The notes below the pieces were generated by a model. That model was not told where the DNA came from, did not search any database, and worked only from the letters and a program-made list of their open reading frames with translations. Shown piece by piece: positions 18,299 through 27,901 of a stretch of 64,000 nt of DNA. Source of the DNA: an uncultured Candidatus Actinomarina sp. Lineage in GTDB: Bacteria > Actinomycetota > Acidimicrobiia > Actinomarinales > Actinomarinaceae. Location: assembly GCA_902604835.1 (NCBI GenBank), contig CACKZW010000001.1:126196-190195 (forward strand). The letters run 5' to 3'. A program made the translations under genes and the position numbers. Numbering within the stretch: position 1 is the first letter of the stretch; each line of letters opens with the position of its first letter.

Positions 18299-19540
18299 CT
18301 AAGTTGGTTCTCTGTAAATTAATCTTGTACCTTTTTTATTGAAAAGGTAGGAAAATATCCACTCAATCACAACTAATATTTTTGATCTATATCCTATTAA
18401 ATACAGAATGTGAATTGCACTCCAAAAGAGCCAAGCTAAAAAACCAGATACTTCTATATTTCCAATTTTACCTATCGCCTTATACCTGCCCACCGTTGCC
18501 ATCATTCCTTTATCATTGTATTTAAAAGGTTTTCTATCTTTTTTGATTGTTTTACTCTTTATAACTTTTGCGAGATATTTCCCTTGTTGGATTGCTACTG
18601 GGGCAATGCCTGGAAGGGTGTTGTTTTTCTTATCTTTATAATTAGCAGCGTCTCCGATAACAAATACGTTTCCATCGTCTTTAAGTGAACAATCTGGGTC
18701 AACAATTGCTCTTCCTTCATTATCTGTTTTCGTATTTAGCTTCTCAATTATTGGGCTTGCTTCATTACCTGCTGCCCACACAACATTATCTGTATGTATG
18801 TCTTCTTTGTCCGTCGTGACTAGATCATTTTCTATTTTCACAACTTTCTCATTTGTTCTTACTTCAACTCCAAAGTCTTCAAGATACTTTTTTGCTTTTC
18901 CAGACAGCCTGTCGCTATACATTGGTAAGATTTTTTCAGTAGCTTCAATTAAATAAACATTAGCATCTGAACTCTTAAAATTTCTAAACTCTTCCTTCAT
19001 ATTGTTAAATGCAATCTCAGCTATTGAGCCAGCCATTTCAACTCCTGTAGGCCCACCACCAACGACTACAAAGTTTAAATATTTTGCTCTCTTATCAATA
19101 TTTTTTTCATTCTCAGCTTTTTCAAACGCCCTCAATAATCTTTCACGAATTTGTAAAGCGTCATTAATTCCTTTAAGTCCATTTGAATATTTAGACCAGT
19201 CTTCATTACCAAAATAAGAATGTTTTGACCCAGTACTTACAATTAGTTGATCGTACTTTATATTGTCGCCATTTGATATGGTCACAGTCTTTTCGTCACG
19301 ATTTATATCTACAGCTTCATCTAATATTACTTTTACATTTTTGTAATTTTTAAACATTCTTCTGATTGGAAAAGCAATATTAGCTGGAGATAAAACTGCA
19401 GTTGCTACCTGATAAAGTAACGGTTGAAATAAATGATGATTTTGCTTGTCTATAAGAGTAAATTGAATTTTGCTACTTCTAGCCCGTTGAAGAAATTTAA
19501 GTCCTCCAAACCCACCACCAATTACAACTACATTCAACAT
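18299..19540 (-). CDS. ndh: Type II NADH dehydrogenase (NDH-2)
   Basis: VVIGGGFGGLKFLQRA; QPLLYQVATAVLSPANIAFPIRR; VVVGGGPTGVEMAGSIAEI. Confidence 0.87.
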   Translation of the reverse strand: MLNVVVIGGGFGGLKFLQRARSSKIQFTLIDKQNHHLFQPLLYQVATAVLSPANIAFPIRRMFKNYKNVKVILDEAVDINRDEKTVTISNGDNIKYDQLIVSTGSKHSYFGNEDWSKYSNGLKGINDALQIRERLLRAFEKAENEKNIDKRAKYLNFVVVGGGPTGVEMAGSIAEIAFNNMKEEFRNFKSSDANVYLIEATEKILPMYSDRLSGKAKKYLEDFGVEVRTNEKVVKIENDLVTTDKEDIHTDNVVWAAGNEASPIIEKLNTKTDNEGRAIVDPDCSLKDDGNVFVIGDAANYKDKKNNTLPGIAPVAIQQGKYLAKVIKSKTIKKDRKPFKYNDKGMMATVGRYKAIGKIGNIEVSGFLAWLFWSAIHILYLIGYRSKILVVIEWIFSYLFNKKGTRLIYREPT

Positions 19541-19569
19541 ATATTAAATTATAAAACTTTACTGATTAA

Positions 19570-20070
19570 TCAGTGATCTCTAGACCTAGAGGTTTTGGTC
19601 ATTGTTTTTTCTAACTTTCCATTTCTAAATTCAAAAGAATCGACTCCCTCAACAAGATGTTTGCCTTGTTGCGATTTCTGGGATATTACCTGAACCTTCA
19701 TCCCTTCAAAAGGTGAGATTAAAGTAATAGAGTGTTGTCTAAAATTTTTAGACGATTGGTCTCTTCTGATTACATCACTTATCATATGAGGCGATTCCCA
19801 AGACCACTCTTCGTCAATAACTATAAATTTACAAATATGGCGAGTTTTAGTTTTATCAATTCTTGCTCCAGGACAAATAATTAAGGAATTATCAATCCAT
19901 GGGTTTAGTCCGACACCATCAATTTTTGGAAAACCTATGTTGAATGAATTATCTATTATTTCTTCAATATCTCCCTTTTCAAGATTTCTTTTTTTTATAA
20001 TTTCAGTGATTTGATTTTGAAGATCAAAAAGCTCTACATCTTCCAAGTTTTCAATATTATTAAGGTCCAT
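19570..20070 (-). CDS. Hypothetical protein, 166 aa
   Basis: Intact ORF, acidic N-terminus; no family recognised. Confidence 0.6.
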   Translation of the reverse strand: MDLNNIENLEDVELFDLQNQITEIIKKRNLEKGDIEEIIDNSFNIGFPKIDGVGLNPWIDNSLIICPGARIDKTKTRHICKFIVIDEEWSWESPHMISDVIRRDQSSKNFRQHSITLISPFEGMKVQVISQKSQQGKHLVEGVDSFEFRNGKLEKTMTKTSRSRDH

Positions 20071-20107
20071 AAGTTAATATAAGTATTTTATTGTGACAAT
20101 AATAAAG

Positions 20108-20251
20108 TTACTCTTCTTCAGTGACAAAAACATGTTTTTGATTAAATTTAGCAATATCCATCCTAATTATCCCAACAACGAATATTGTCAACGTCACTAC
20201 AGGAAATATAAGGACTAACGTTAATGGATTTGATGTTAATGTTTCAATCAT
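20108..20251 (-). CDS. 47-aa membrane microprotein, not in the ORF track
   Basis: MIETLTSNPLTLVLIFPVVTLTIFVVGIIRMDIAKFNQKHVFVTEEE*; fills an otherwise empty gap. Confidence 0.5.
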   Translation of the reverse strand: MIETLTSNPLTLVLIFPVVTLTIFVVGIIRMDIAKFNQKHVFVTEEE

Positions 20252-20305
20252 ATAAATTAATATTAATAATCGTGTTAAATTATAATATTAACTGAAAGGA
20301 TATAA

Positions 20306-20464
20306 ATGATAAAATTAGGTTTATACGCAAGTATTGTTTCCGTTGTTGCATCTGTAATTATTTACGTTGTTTTGGATGACTCACAACTTGCAATATATAT
20401 TGGATTATGGGCTCCTACATTAATTTTGTACAGCCAAGCATATGAAAGAGCAAACCAAGAGTAA
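20306..20464 (+). CDS. 52-aa two-TM microprotein, not in the ORF track
   Basis: MIKLGLYASIVSVVASVIIYVVLDDSQLAIYIGLWAPTLILYSQAYERANQE*; preceded by GAAAGGA RBS. Confidence 0.55.
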   Translation: MIKLGLYASIVSVVASVIIYVVLDDSQLAIYIGLWAPTLILYSQAYERANQE

Positions 20465-20504
20465 CTAATTAGGTAAAACTTTTTATTATTACTAGGATTC
20501 AACT

Positions 20505-20612
20505 GTGAGTAGATTAGAAAAACGTACCTTCTGGAGTTTTATGGGTGTAGCTTTTGTATTACATATGTACCTAGTAATTGATTCAATGGGGCTTCTCACA
20601 ATCTCGTTGTGA
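20505..20612 (+). CDS. 35-aa single-TM microprotein, paralog of the next one
   Basis: GTG start; MSRLEKRTFWSFMGVAFVLHMYLVIDSMGLLTISL*. Confidence 0.55.
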   Translation: MSRLEKRTFWSFMGVAFVLHMYLVIDSMGLLTISL

Positions 20613-20704
20613 GTAAATTAGAAAAAAGACTTTTCTGGTCTTTTATATTTCTAACATTTTTATTGCATCTTTATTTGGTGGTAACTTTAGTATTTCGTGG
20701 TTAG
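20609..20704 (+). CDS. 31-aa single-TM microprotein, paralog of the previous one
   Basis: GTG start overlapping the previous stop (GTGA); MSKLEKRLFWSFIFLTFLLHLYLVVTLVFRG*. Confidence 0.55.
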   Translation: MSKLEKRLFWSFIFLTFLLHLYLVVTLVFRG

Positions 20705-21161
20705 AAAAAGTTTAAAATTTTTTATAATTTCCTTACTATTTATTACTTGTAATCAATCAGAGCCTGCTGCTCAATCTATAGAAATAAGAGAGCCAGAAGA
20801 GATATTGGTTGAAATTATGGAAAGTTACCAAAACTTTTCTAAAAATCCAGATAAATCTGTAGAAATTATTTGGAACAATGCTCATAAAGATAATAAAGAA
20901 GTGACAGGTCCAATTGATAGATTCAAATTGATGCTTACCTCTGAACCATATAATTCAATAATTGATTTAACTGATTATTCCTATGAGATTATTCAAGAAG
21001 ATAGTGAAACAGTCCACTACGAAATAAAAATATTAAATAACAAAAATGAATATTTTATTGTTACTTGGGTGTTTGTGTTTGATGAATGTGAGCTTAGTAG
21101 TGGGATGTGTTGGCAAACAATAGGTGTTAGTCCTCCTATGTATTTTGATTCTGGTATTTAA
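20697..21161 (+). CDS. Secreted/lipoprotein, DUF4864-like
   Basis: Lipobox-like FITC; NAHKDNKEVTGPIDRFKLML...GMCWQTIGVSPP; GTG start overlaps the previous stop. Confidence 0.5.
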   Translation: MVRKSLKFFIISLLFITCNQSEPAAQSIEIREPEEILVEIMESYQNFSKNPDKSVEIIWNNAHKDNKEVTGPIDRFKLMLTSEPYNSIIDLTDYSYEIIQEDSETVHYEIKILNNKNEYFIVTWVFVFDECELSSGMCWQTIGVSPPMYFDSGI

Positions 21162-21185
21162 TAAGTATTTTTAAAGATTGATTAC

Positions 21186-22100
21186 TTAACCGTTTGGATC
21201 ATTTATTGTAATTGAGACAGTTTTTGTAGAATCTGAATAAGAGCTATCGGTATTTTCATTGTATGCCGCAATATTAAAGTAAATTGTTAACTTTCCATTT
21301 TTAACAAATTCCTCTGCTAATTCTCGCTCGTCAAAAAAATATTCCGTTTCAAAAAAGTATTTAGTTAACAGCGGTTCATTTCCATCAAAATTAATATATC
21401 CACCTGCTGTACCTACAGAAAAAATAATACCAGTGTCATATGTTGAATCATTATAAATATATTCATCTGGAGTGTATCCAAACGACACCCAGTACTGTTC
21501 TGGTTCGACATTGTCGACCAACATTGGTTCCCAGCAAAGTAAAATTCCTGGATATTCCTCTCCCATAAGATAATTCATTGTTGCTTCTACAACAGTGACA
21601 GTTACCTGTGATGGATCATTTGAATACTCTTTTGATAAAGTCTCATCACATTCAGGGGTCACAGAGACTGTATACTCGTCATTGTCTTCATTGTCATAGT
21701 CTTCATTGTCACCTTCATCTTCATAAGTAGTGGTGGTAGTAGAAGTAGGAGTGGTGTCATCTGTAGTTGTTGTAGAAACCAAAATTTCAGTACACCTGTC
21801 TACAACTGTATCGAGCACATCATTGTCTACAGTAATGCTTGAATCACTATTGTTTTCGAGAAATGCTTGAACTGCTGCAGATTCATTTCGATTTTCTTCA
21901 CACAATGTAGTTACTAACTCAGGATCTTCTCGTAATGCCTGATCAAAAATTTTATTAATATCATCTGAAGAAATATTTCCATCACCAATTGAGACATAAG
22001 CAGTATATGCAACAGCTCCTGAGATCAAAGCTGCAGCAGCCACAAACTTAAATAATAAATTAGAACTCGTAAACATACTGCTTTTCATAGGTTCTGACAT
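21186..22100 (-). CDS. Membrane-anchored extracytoplasmic protein with Thr/acidic linker
   Basis: One N-terminal TM; STTTTDDTTPTSTTTTTYEDEGDNEDYDNEDNDE linker. Confidence 0.6.
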   Translation of the reverse strand: MSEPMKSSMFTSSNLLFKFVAAAALISGAVAYTAYVSIGDGNISSDDINKIFDQALREDPELVTTLCEENRNESAAVQAFLENNSDSSITVDNDVLDTVVDRCTEILVSTTTTDDTTPTSTTTTTYEDEGDNEDYDNEDNDEYTVSVTPECDETLSKEYSNDPSQVTVTVVEATMNYLMGEEYPGILLCWEPMLVDNVEPEQYWVSFGYTPDEYIYNDSTYDTGIIFSVGTAGGYINFDGNEPLLTKYFFETEYFFDERELAEEFVKNGKLTIYFNIAAYNENTDSSYSDSTKTVSITINDPNG

Positions 22101-22118
22101 TACTTAATACTACTCTGT

Positions 22119-22751
22119 TTATTCATCTAAATTTTCTAAAGGGTTTTCCGGTTGGCAAATCTCGAATGCTTCTTGAACGTCATCTGAAGTCCACTCTATT
22201 TCTGCATCTCTAAATGCAAAAAATCCAAATTCACCAGGTGTTGGATCAGGAAAATTACTAATTCCTTCCTCTCTCATGCACTGAGAAAACTCTAAAGATG
22301 CGTCTACTAGTGCTGCTTCAACCTCAGGATCTAAATCAAATTGTTCTGGAAGTGCATTTCTTAGAATATCTTCACAATTAGTAAAAGCTTCTTCGAATTC
22401 CTCTTCATTTTCTACATCAACATTATCAAACTGAGGGTTACCGTCTATATCAAACGTTGGATCTGGAAAATTAATACCCTCTTCTCTCATGCATTGTGCA
22501 AAGTCCAAGACTCCTTCTTCGAAAGTAACCTCATCAAATATTGTTGTTGAAACGGTGTTTTCATCAATAGAAACAACACCTTTTGTTTCTTCTTCACCGA
22601 TAGTGCATGCACTCAAAGCAAGAACAATTGTAAAAAGTGCTACTTTCTTACTGCCTCTGCTGGTTGAATTTTTGACGCTTTTATTGCTGGATAAACTCCA
22701 GATATTGCTCCAATTAATAATGCTAAAAATACTGCTCCTAAAATTTGCCAT
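22119..22751 (-). CDS. Lipoprotein of the C-[ML]-R-x-x-G repeat family (paralog 1); true start probably downstream of 22751
   Basis: KKVALFTIVLALSACT lipobox; LDFAQCMREEGINFPDP and LEFSQCMREEGISNFPDP, each followed by a second Cys. Confidence 0.7.
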   Translation of the reverse strand: MANFRSSIFSIINWSNIWSLSSNKSVKNSTSRGSKKVALFTIVLALSACTIGEEETKGVVSIDENTVSTTIFDEVTFEEGVLDFAQCMREEGINFPDPTFDIDGNPQFDNVDVENEEEFEEAFTNCEDILRNALPEQFDLDPEVEAALVDASLEFSQCMREEGISNFPDPTPGEFGFFAFRDAEIEWTSDDVQEAFEICQPENPLENLDE

Positions 22752-23824
22752 ACAGGTATTGAGAATACAATATTTGTGTAGTTAGTATAAGCCAAAGTAA
22801 TAACAGCACCTAAACCAACACCTACTAAGCCACCAATTCCAGACAAAACGATACTCTCAAGTAGAAACTGATACCTTATTTCTCTTCTTGTTGCTCCTAT
22901 TGATCTTCTAACGCCTATTTCCATTCTTCGCTCAAGAACAGACATAACCATAACATTTGCTATTGCTACACCCCCAACTAAAAGCGCTACGGAGCCTAAA
23001 CCTAATAATAAATTTGTAAATGCTTCCTCAGCAGCTTGTTGAGCTTCAAGTGCGTCTGATGGCCTTGTAACTTCCACCTGGTCTGGGTTTTCCGGATTCA
23101 TAGAAGGTGCTAGAACTTCAACTACGTCTTCTATAAAAGTTGGATTTGCTCTTAAATAAATTGTTGTTGGCTCTTCGTCAATATCAAAAAGAGTTTTTGC
23201 TACGCCATATCCAATAAAAACTGATCTATCTAAGTCAGGATGTATCTTCAGCTCTTCTAGTAAACCAACTACTCCAAACCATTCATTATCAATAAGTATT
23301 TTGGTTGGTGTTGAGAGATTAGTTATACCTAATCTTTGTGCCGTTACGCTTCCTAAAACAGTTACTGGTATATCAGATAAGTCATTAGTTATAAATCTAC
23401 CTTCAATTAAATTTCCACCTATTACGTCTAAAAGCTCTGAACTAGTAATTATTGTTGATATTCCTCCACCTTCAAATTCAGAAATAAAATTACTTCTTCG
23501 TACTAGTAAATCAGTTTGTGTTGTAGATGTTACTTCTTCAACTGGACCTATTCTTTCAACCATACCCAAAACACCCTTTGGCAGTTCTTCCTGGGTTCCA
23601 AAAAAACCAGCCTGTGGGGATGCTTTTACTAAATTTGTACCTAGAGACTCTAAAGTTGATAATAGATCTGCTCTACCTGATGCTGAAATACCTGAAACTG
23701 CAACTATTGCTGCAATTCCAATGCCTATGCCAATTGATGTCAGGGTAGCTCTACCTTTTCTCGCACGAACACCGTAAAGCGCAACAAAAAACAAATCTCG
23801 AGTTCTTAATCTTTTTCTTTTCAT
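22640..23824 (-). CDS. MacB-like ABC transporter permease (FtsX/DUF214)
   Basis: GRATLTSIGIGIGIAAIVAVSGIS; VMSVLERRMEIGVRRSIGATRREIRYQFLLESIVLS. Confidence 0.85.
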   Translation of the reverse strand: MKRKRLRTRDLFFVALYGVRARKGRATLTSIGIGIGIAAIVAVSGISASGRADLLSTLESLGTNLVKASPQAGFFGTQEELPKGVLGMVERIGPVEEVTSTTQTDLLVRRSNFISEFEGGGISTIITSSELLDVIGGNLIEGRFITNDLSDIPVTVLGSVTAQRLGITNLSTPTKILIDNEWFGVVGLLEELKIHPDLDRSVFIGYGVAKTLFDIDEEPTTIYLRANPTFIEDVVEVLAPSMNPENPDQVEVTRPSDALEAQQAAEEAFTNLLLGLGSVALLVGGVAIANVMVMSVLERRMEIGVRRSIGATRREIRYQFLLESIVLSGIGGLVGVGLGAVITLAYTNYTNIVFSIPVWQILGAVFLALLIGAISGVYPAIKASKIQPAEAVRK

Positions 23825-24504
23825 TGTTTTACAATTTTTCCATCAACCAACTCAACGACTTTTTTAAACATGTTTGCGTGCTCTTGATTGTGCGTAATCA
23901 TTATGACTGTTTTACCTTGGTTATTTAAATCCTTCAAAATATTCAAAATATTAATACCAGATTCTTTGTCTAAGTTTCCCGTTGGCTCGTCTGCCAAAAC
24001 GAATGCTGGGTCCTGTACCAGAGCTCTTGCAATTGCAACTCTTTGTTGTTGTCCACCTGAAAGTTCTTTAGGTAGATGAGTAAGGCGATCCCCCAAACCA
24101 ACTTTTTCAAGGACCTCTCCTGCTTTAAGAAGCCTGTCACTTCTAGAAATGCCCTGATATAAAAGACCTTCTGCGACGTTTTCTTGTGCATTTAAACCTG
24201 GTAAAAGAAAAAAGCTTTGGAATATAAATCCAATCTTCTCACCTCTAAATTTTGAGAGTTCATTGTCAGATAATTCAGATATATCTTTTCCTTCTATTTG
24301 AATTGAACCAGCGGTTACGCTATCAAGTAAGCCAATCATGTTTAACAAAGTTGATTTTCCGCTTCCTGATTGACCAACGATTGCAACCAGATCTCCCTGG
24401 TTTACTTCTAGTGAAACTTCATCCAGTGCTTTTACAGGAGGTGGTCCTTCGTAAGTTTTTGAGATATTATTTATTGAAATTACGGTTTTCGTATCAGTTA
24501 TCAT
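23821..24504 (-). CDS. MacB/LolD-type ABC transporter ATP-binding protein
   Basis: [40 protein letters not shown]. Confidence 0.92.
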   Translation of the reverse strand: MITDTKTVISINNISKTYEGPPPVKALDEVSLEVNQGDLVAIVGQSGSGKSTLLNMIGLLDSVTAGSIQIEGKDISELSDNELSKFRGEKIGFIFQSFFLLPGLNAQENVAEGLLYQGISRSDRLLKAGEVLEKVGLGDRLTHLPKELSGGQQQRVAIARALVQDPAFVLADEPTGNLDKESGINILNILKDLNNQGKTVIMITHNQEHANMFKKVVELVDGKIVKQ

Positions 24505-26087
24505 CTTGGTACGACTACAAGTTGTCCTTTTGCTATATTTCCTATGACCTCAACAAAACCATCGGTAAACACACCTATCTCTACTGCTACATAAATTGTA
24601 TCTACTCCCGACTCTCCTTCAAATGTGCTTCCTTCTATTTCGCCATCATAAATTTCCAAAGCATAACCACCTTCAGCTAAAGCAATCAAGGCATTTACAG
24701 GTACATACAAAACATTTTGAGATATTTCGGTAGTTACAAAAACTTTTACAGGAGCTTGGTCATATGCTTCAATCTCTTCTGGGTTTAACACTTCAAGAAT
24801 AACTTCAATAAAATCACCTGTTTGAGTTTGTGTAACAACTTGATCGATGAATGTTATAACTGTAGGAACTCTCTCGTCTGTTGGGAGCTCAATTTCAACA
24901 TTATCTCCAAGCGTGACAGTCTCTTGATCTGATGCATCAACTTGGAAAACAACTTCAATCCCTATTGATGAAATATTATAAAGTTGGGAATTCAATACAA
25001 CTGCTGATCCAACTTTATTTATGTAAGAACCAACAATAATCGGCGTTTCCGATGCATAAGCGTTTGTAGGACTAAATGTTTCAGATCTAGAAGCTAATTT
25101 CAACTCCTCAAGCTCTTCCTTAGCTTTTGCCAATTCAGCAACTTGATCGACACCTTCGTTATATTCTTTTAAGGTATCGTCATAAGCTTTCTGAGCAGTT
25201 TCAATTGCAAGTGCTTCTGTTGCATCTATCCCTGATTCTTTTCCTTTTTCCAAATCTTTAATTCTTTTCTGTTCTTCAATTGTTTGTTCTAGGTCTTCTA
25301 TGGCAGCATCTAATGTTCCGTCTGCCTTTTTTTCTTTTGTCTTTGGATTAGTTTCGTCTCTGTAAAGCGTTAAAGTTTCTTCAGCATTTTTAATTGCAGT
25401 ATCAGCTGCTTTCCATGCAGCACTTTCTTCTAGTGCATCTTCTTTAGCATCGTCTAATTTCTTTTTCTTATCGTTGACTTCAGTAATTGTTGTTCCACCG
25501 GAGTCAATAGTGTCCTCAATATTTTCGACCTCTGTTTGCTTTAAATTTATTGCGACTTGTTCAGACGGGGTTACTTCAGATTTTGTCTCTATTTTGTAAT
25601 CTATATAAAGTTTATTCAACATATCTGAAGTTGTTTGGTCAAAAATATCATCGGCAATAAAACTTTCTGTGGCATAACCCAAATAAATAAGCGCCTGTTC
25701 AACCTGTAAAATATCTGGCCCAGGATCAGAATTCAAATCTAACGTTCGATAAAAAGGCACTATTCCTTCAACTAAAATTACAGGTTTGTTGTCTATGGCA
25801 AAAAGTATTTCACCAAATTGGATTATTGTACCTTCTTCAGGAATGAAGGTAATTACTCCTGATATTGGGCTGTTTAAAATTTTACTATTGGTTTGTCTTA
25901 GAGTTCCGTTGTACTCTTCCTTTTTTTCAAGATCACCTTGTTGAATCTGAACAGTTGTAAGTTGCAGCGTTTTATTAACAGAAGATGACTCGGTATTTTG
26001 AGTACCAAAATAATAAGCTGATGATCCAATAACTAGTAAGACAATCAAAATATAAAAGTTTCGATTTTTAAATATATTAAATTTCAT
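24501..26087 (-). CDS. Periplasmic-adaptor/HlyD-like protein with peptidoglycan-binding-type segment
   Basis: N-terminal TM; biotinyl-lipoyl-like SPISGVITFIPEEGTIIQFGEILF; GPDILQVEQALIYLGYATESFIADDIFDQTTSDML; coiled coil; C-terminal VLYVPVNALIAL. Confidence 0.75.
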   Translation of the reverse strand: MKFNIFKNRNFYILIVLLVIGSSAYYFGTQNTESSSVNKTLQLTTVQIQQGDLEKKEEYNGTLRQTNSKILNSPISGVITFIPEEGTIIQFGEILFAIDNKPVILVEGIVPFYRTLDLNSDPGPDILQVEQALIYLGYATESFIADDIFDQTTSDMLNKLYIDYKIETKSEVTPSEQVAINLKQTEVENIEDTIDSGGTTITEVNDKKKKLDDAKEDALEESAAWKAADTAIKNAEETLTLYRDETNPKTKEKKADGTLDAAIEDLEQTIEEQKRIKDLEKGKESGIDATEALAIETAQKAYDDTLKEYNEGVDQVAELAKAKEELEELKLASRSETFSPTNAYASETPIIVGSYINKVGSAVVLNSQLYNISSIGIEVVFQVDASDQETVTLGDNVEIELPTDERVPTVITFIDQVVTQTQTGDFIEVILEVLNPEEIEAYDQAPVKVFVTTEISQNVLYVPVNALIALAEGGYALEIYDGEIEGSTFEGESGVDTIYVAVEIGVFTDGFVEVIGNIAKGQLVVVPR

Positions 26088-26155
26088 TTTTTATTTTTCT
26101 ACTTAAGGTATTTTATTGTATTTCGGTTGTTTCTGATAAGTTTTTATTGTAAGTT

Positions 26156-26752
26156 TTAATCATCCCATTCTTCTTTCAGTTCTTCTGGTAGCTTGTCTTC
26201 ACACCCTTGCCATGTCTGTACTATAGGGTCTTCCTCTCTTAATTCCCAGTTCTCATCAATGTAAGCGTCCAAGTTCACTTCCCTATTAAAGTAATTTGGA
26301 TCTGGTACTTTTTCATACCCTTGTTCACGAAAACAACTAGCAATAAACAATGCTCTATCCAGTTCTTTTGAAGTCTGAATTGGATCTTCGAATTGTGCTT
26401 CATCTGCAATTCCCCATAAATTATATTTCAAAGCACAATCTTCAATGGTTTTCCACAGTTCTTCGGCTTCTTGTTCTGTAAGTGTTTCAAAGTAAGTAGA
26501 TATGGTTGTATAAAGATCTATAAAATTCTTTGGTTCATTAAATTTATAACCAGCTTCATTTGCACATTGAACTAATACAAGCGGTGCATCTTCGTCCGCA
26601 ATTGTTTCTTTTTCTTCATCTATTTCTAATCCTGCAGCAATAGCCTCTTTCCCTTTATCGGTATCAACCACTGAAACTACGGCTGTGTCATTTTTTTGAA
26701 AAAAGGAGCAAAATGAGAAAAATATTAAAAATAAAATTACTTTTTTGTACAC
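26156..26752 (-). CDS. Cys-patterned lipoprotein (paralog 2)
   Basis: FFSFCSFF; VLVQCANEAGYKFNEP, IEDCALKYNLW, FIASCFREQGYEKVPDP, GCEDKLPEE. Confidence 0.65.
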   Translation of the reverse strand: MYKKVILFLIFFSFCSFFQKNDTAVVSVVDTDKGKEAIAAGLEIDEEKETIADEDAPLVLVQCANEAGYKFNEPKNFIDLYTTISTYFETLTEQEAEELWKTIEDCALKYNLWGIADEAQFEDPIQTSKELDRALFIASCFREQGYEKVPDPNYFNREVNLDAYIDENWELREEDPIVQTWQGCEDKLPEELKEEWDD

Positions 26753-26776
26753 AAAAGAATTATAAAGTATTTTAAA

Positions 26777-27388
26777 TTACCTGCCAGAAGGTGGTTCTAT
26801 TCCTAGATCGTCGAAGCATTCTCCAGCAGCTTCTCTTATTTGATCTCCGGTATATTTTTCAGATTGAACAAGCTCAATAAGTATTGGTCGGAGTGGTTTT
26901 TCTGCGGTAGGGTCTGATACCTCAATCCCCTTCCCTCTTAAACATTGAGCAAATTCAAGTTCAGTATCTAGCCTGTCTGCAACGTCTTCAGGGTTTTCAA
27001 AATTACTATTTCCTTCCAGGGGTATTCCATTTTCTTCGGCACACAATTGTATGTTTTCAAATAATTCTTGTCTCTGTCTTTCATTAAAACTTATAAAGAT
27101 TGGGGTTAATATTGTTCTTAATCCCTCGTCATTTTTCGGATCATCAACATCATAGCCTTTATCTCTTAAACATCTTGCTAGAACAAGTTGAGCATCTTCT
27201 ATTGATATCTGATCATCAACTACCTCATCTTGAATAGTTGTGACGGTCACTAAGGTTGTTTGAGAAGTCAAATCTTGAGTAGAAAGAACCCTTATTGAAT
27301 CTTCTGTTGCTGAACAAGCCTGTATAAGTAATAAAAATCCTATTAAAATAAGGTTTCTACTTTTCACTTTTCCCATTATAAATTCCAC
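26777..27388 (-). CDS. Cys-patterned lipoprotein (paralog 3)
   Basis: LLIQACS lipobox; VLARCLRDKGYDVDDP, IQLCAEENGIP, LEFAQCLRGKGIEVSDP, AGECFDDLGI. Confidence 0.68.
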   Translation of the reverse strand: MEFIMGKVKSRNLILIGFLLLIQACSATEDSIRVLSTQDLTSQTTLVTVTTIQDEVVDDQISIEDAQLVLARCLRDKGYDVDDPKNDEGLRTILTPIFISFNERQRQELFENIQLCAEENGIPLEGNSNFENPEDVADRLDTELEFAQCLRGKGIEVSDPTAEKPLRPILIELVQSEKYTGDQIREAAGECFDDLGIEPPSGR

Positions 27389-27863
27389 ATTCTTCTAATA
27401 ATGGCTCGATTTCTTCTTTTGATTCTACCAAGCCACTTAGATCAAGCTTGGGCATGTCCTGGGTTGGGTCAGATATCTTCAAGCCCTTTTCTCTTAGACA
27501 TTTAGCTAATTCAAGATTTTCATCAAATATCTTTGCAAGTTCTTCTGGATTTTCACTGTCAAGTTCAACCCACAAGTTGTATTTTGATATACAATAATCA
27601 ATATCTTCATCAAGTCGTAGCTGTTCTTCTTTGCTTTTACTTAGTTGGCTTATTGTTGTTTTCAAGTCATTTATGTCAAAAGGCGTAATTATGTCATAAC
27701 CTTTTTCGTTATTTAAACAATCTGTTAAAACTTTTGGATAATCTTCTTCACTAATGGTTGAAGCTGGGATTGTATTGTCGGAAATAGAGACTATCCCTTC
27801 CTCGCTAGGAGATGAACAAAAGCCTAAAAATGTAATAAAAATTAATATATTTATTTTTTTCAT
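27357..27863 (-). CDS. Cys-patterned lipoprotein (paralog 4)
   Basis: ITFLGFCSS lipobox; VLTDCLNNEKGYDIITP, IDYCISKYNLW, LELAKCLREKGLKISDP, LLEECGIY. Confidence 0.68.
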   Translation of the reverse strand: MKKINILIFITFLGFCSSPSEEGIVSISDNTIPASTISEEDYPKVLTDCLNNEKGYDIITPFDINDLKTTISQLSKSKEEQLRLDEDIDYCISKYNLWVELDSENPEELAKIFDENLELAKCLREKGLKISDPTQDMPKLDLSGLVESKEEIEPLLEECGIYNGKSEK

Positions 27864-27901
27864 TTTTTATCAATATTAGTTCTAATTTAGTTATTTGAAA
27901 T

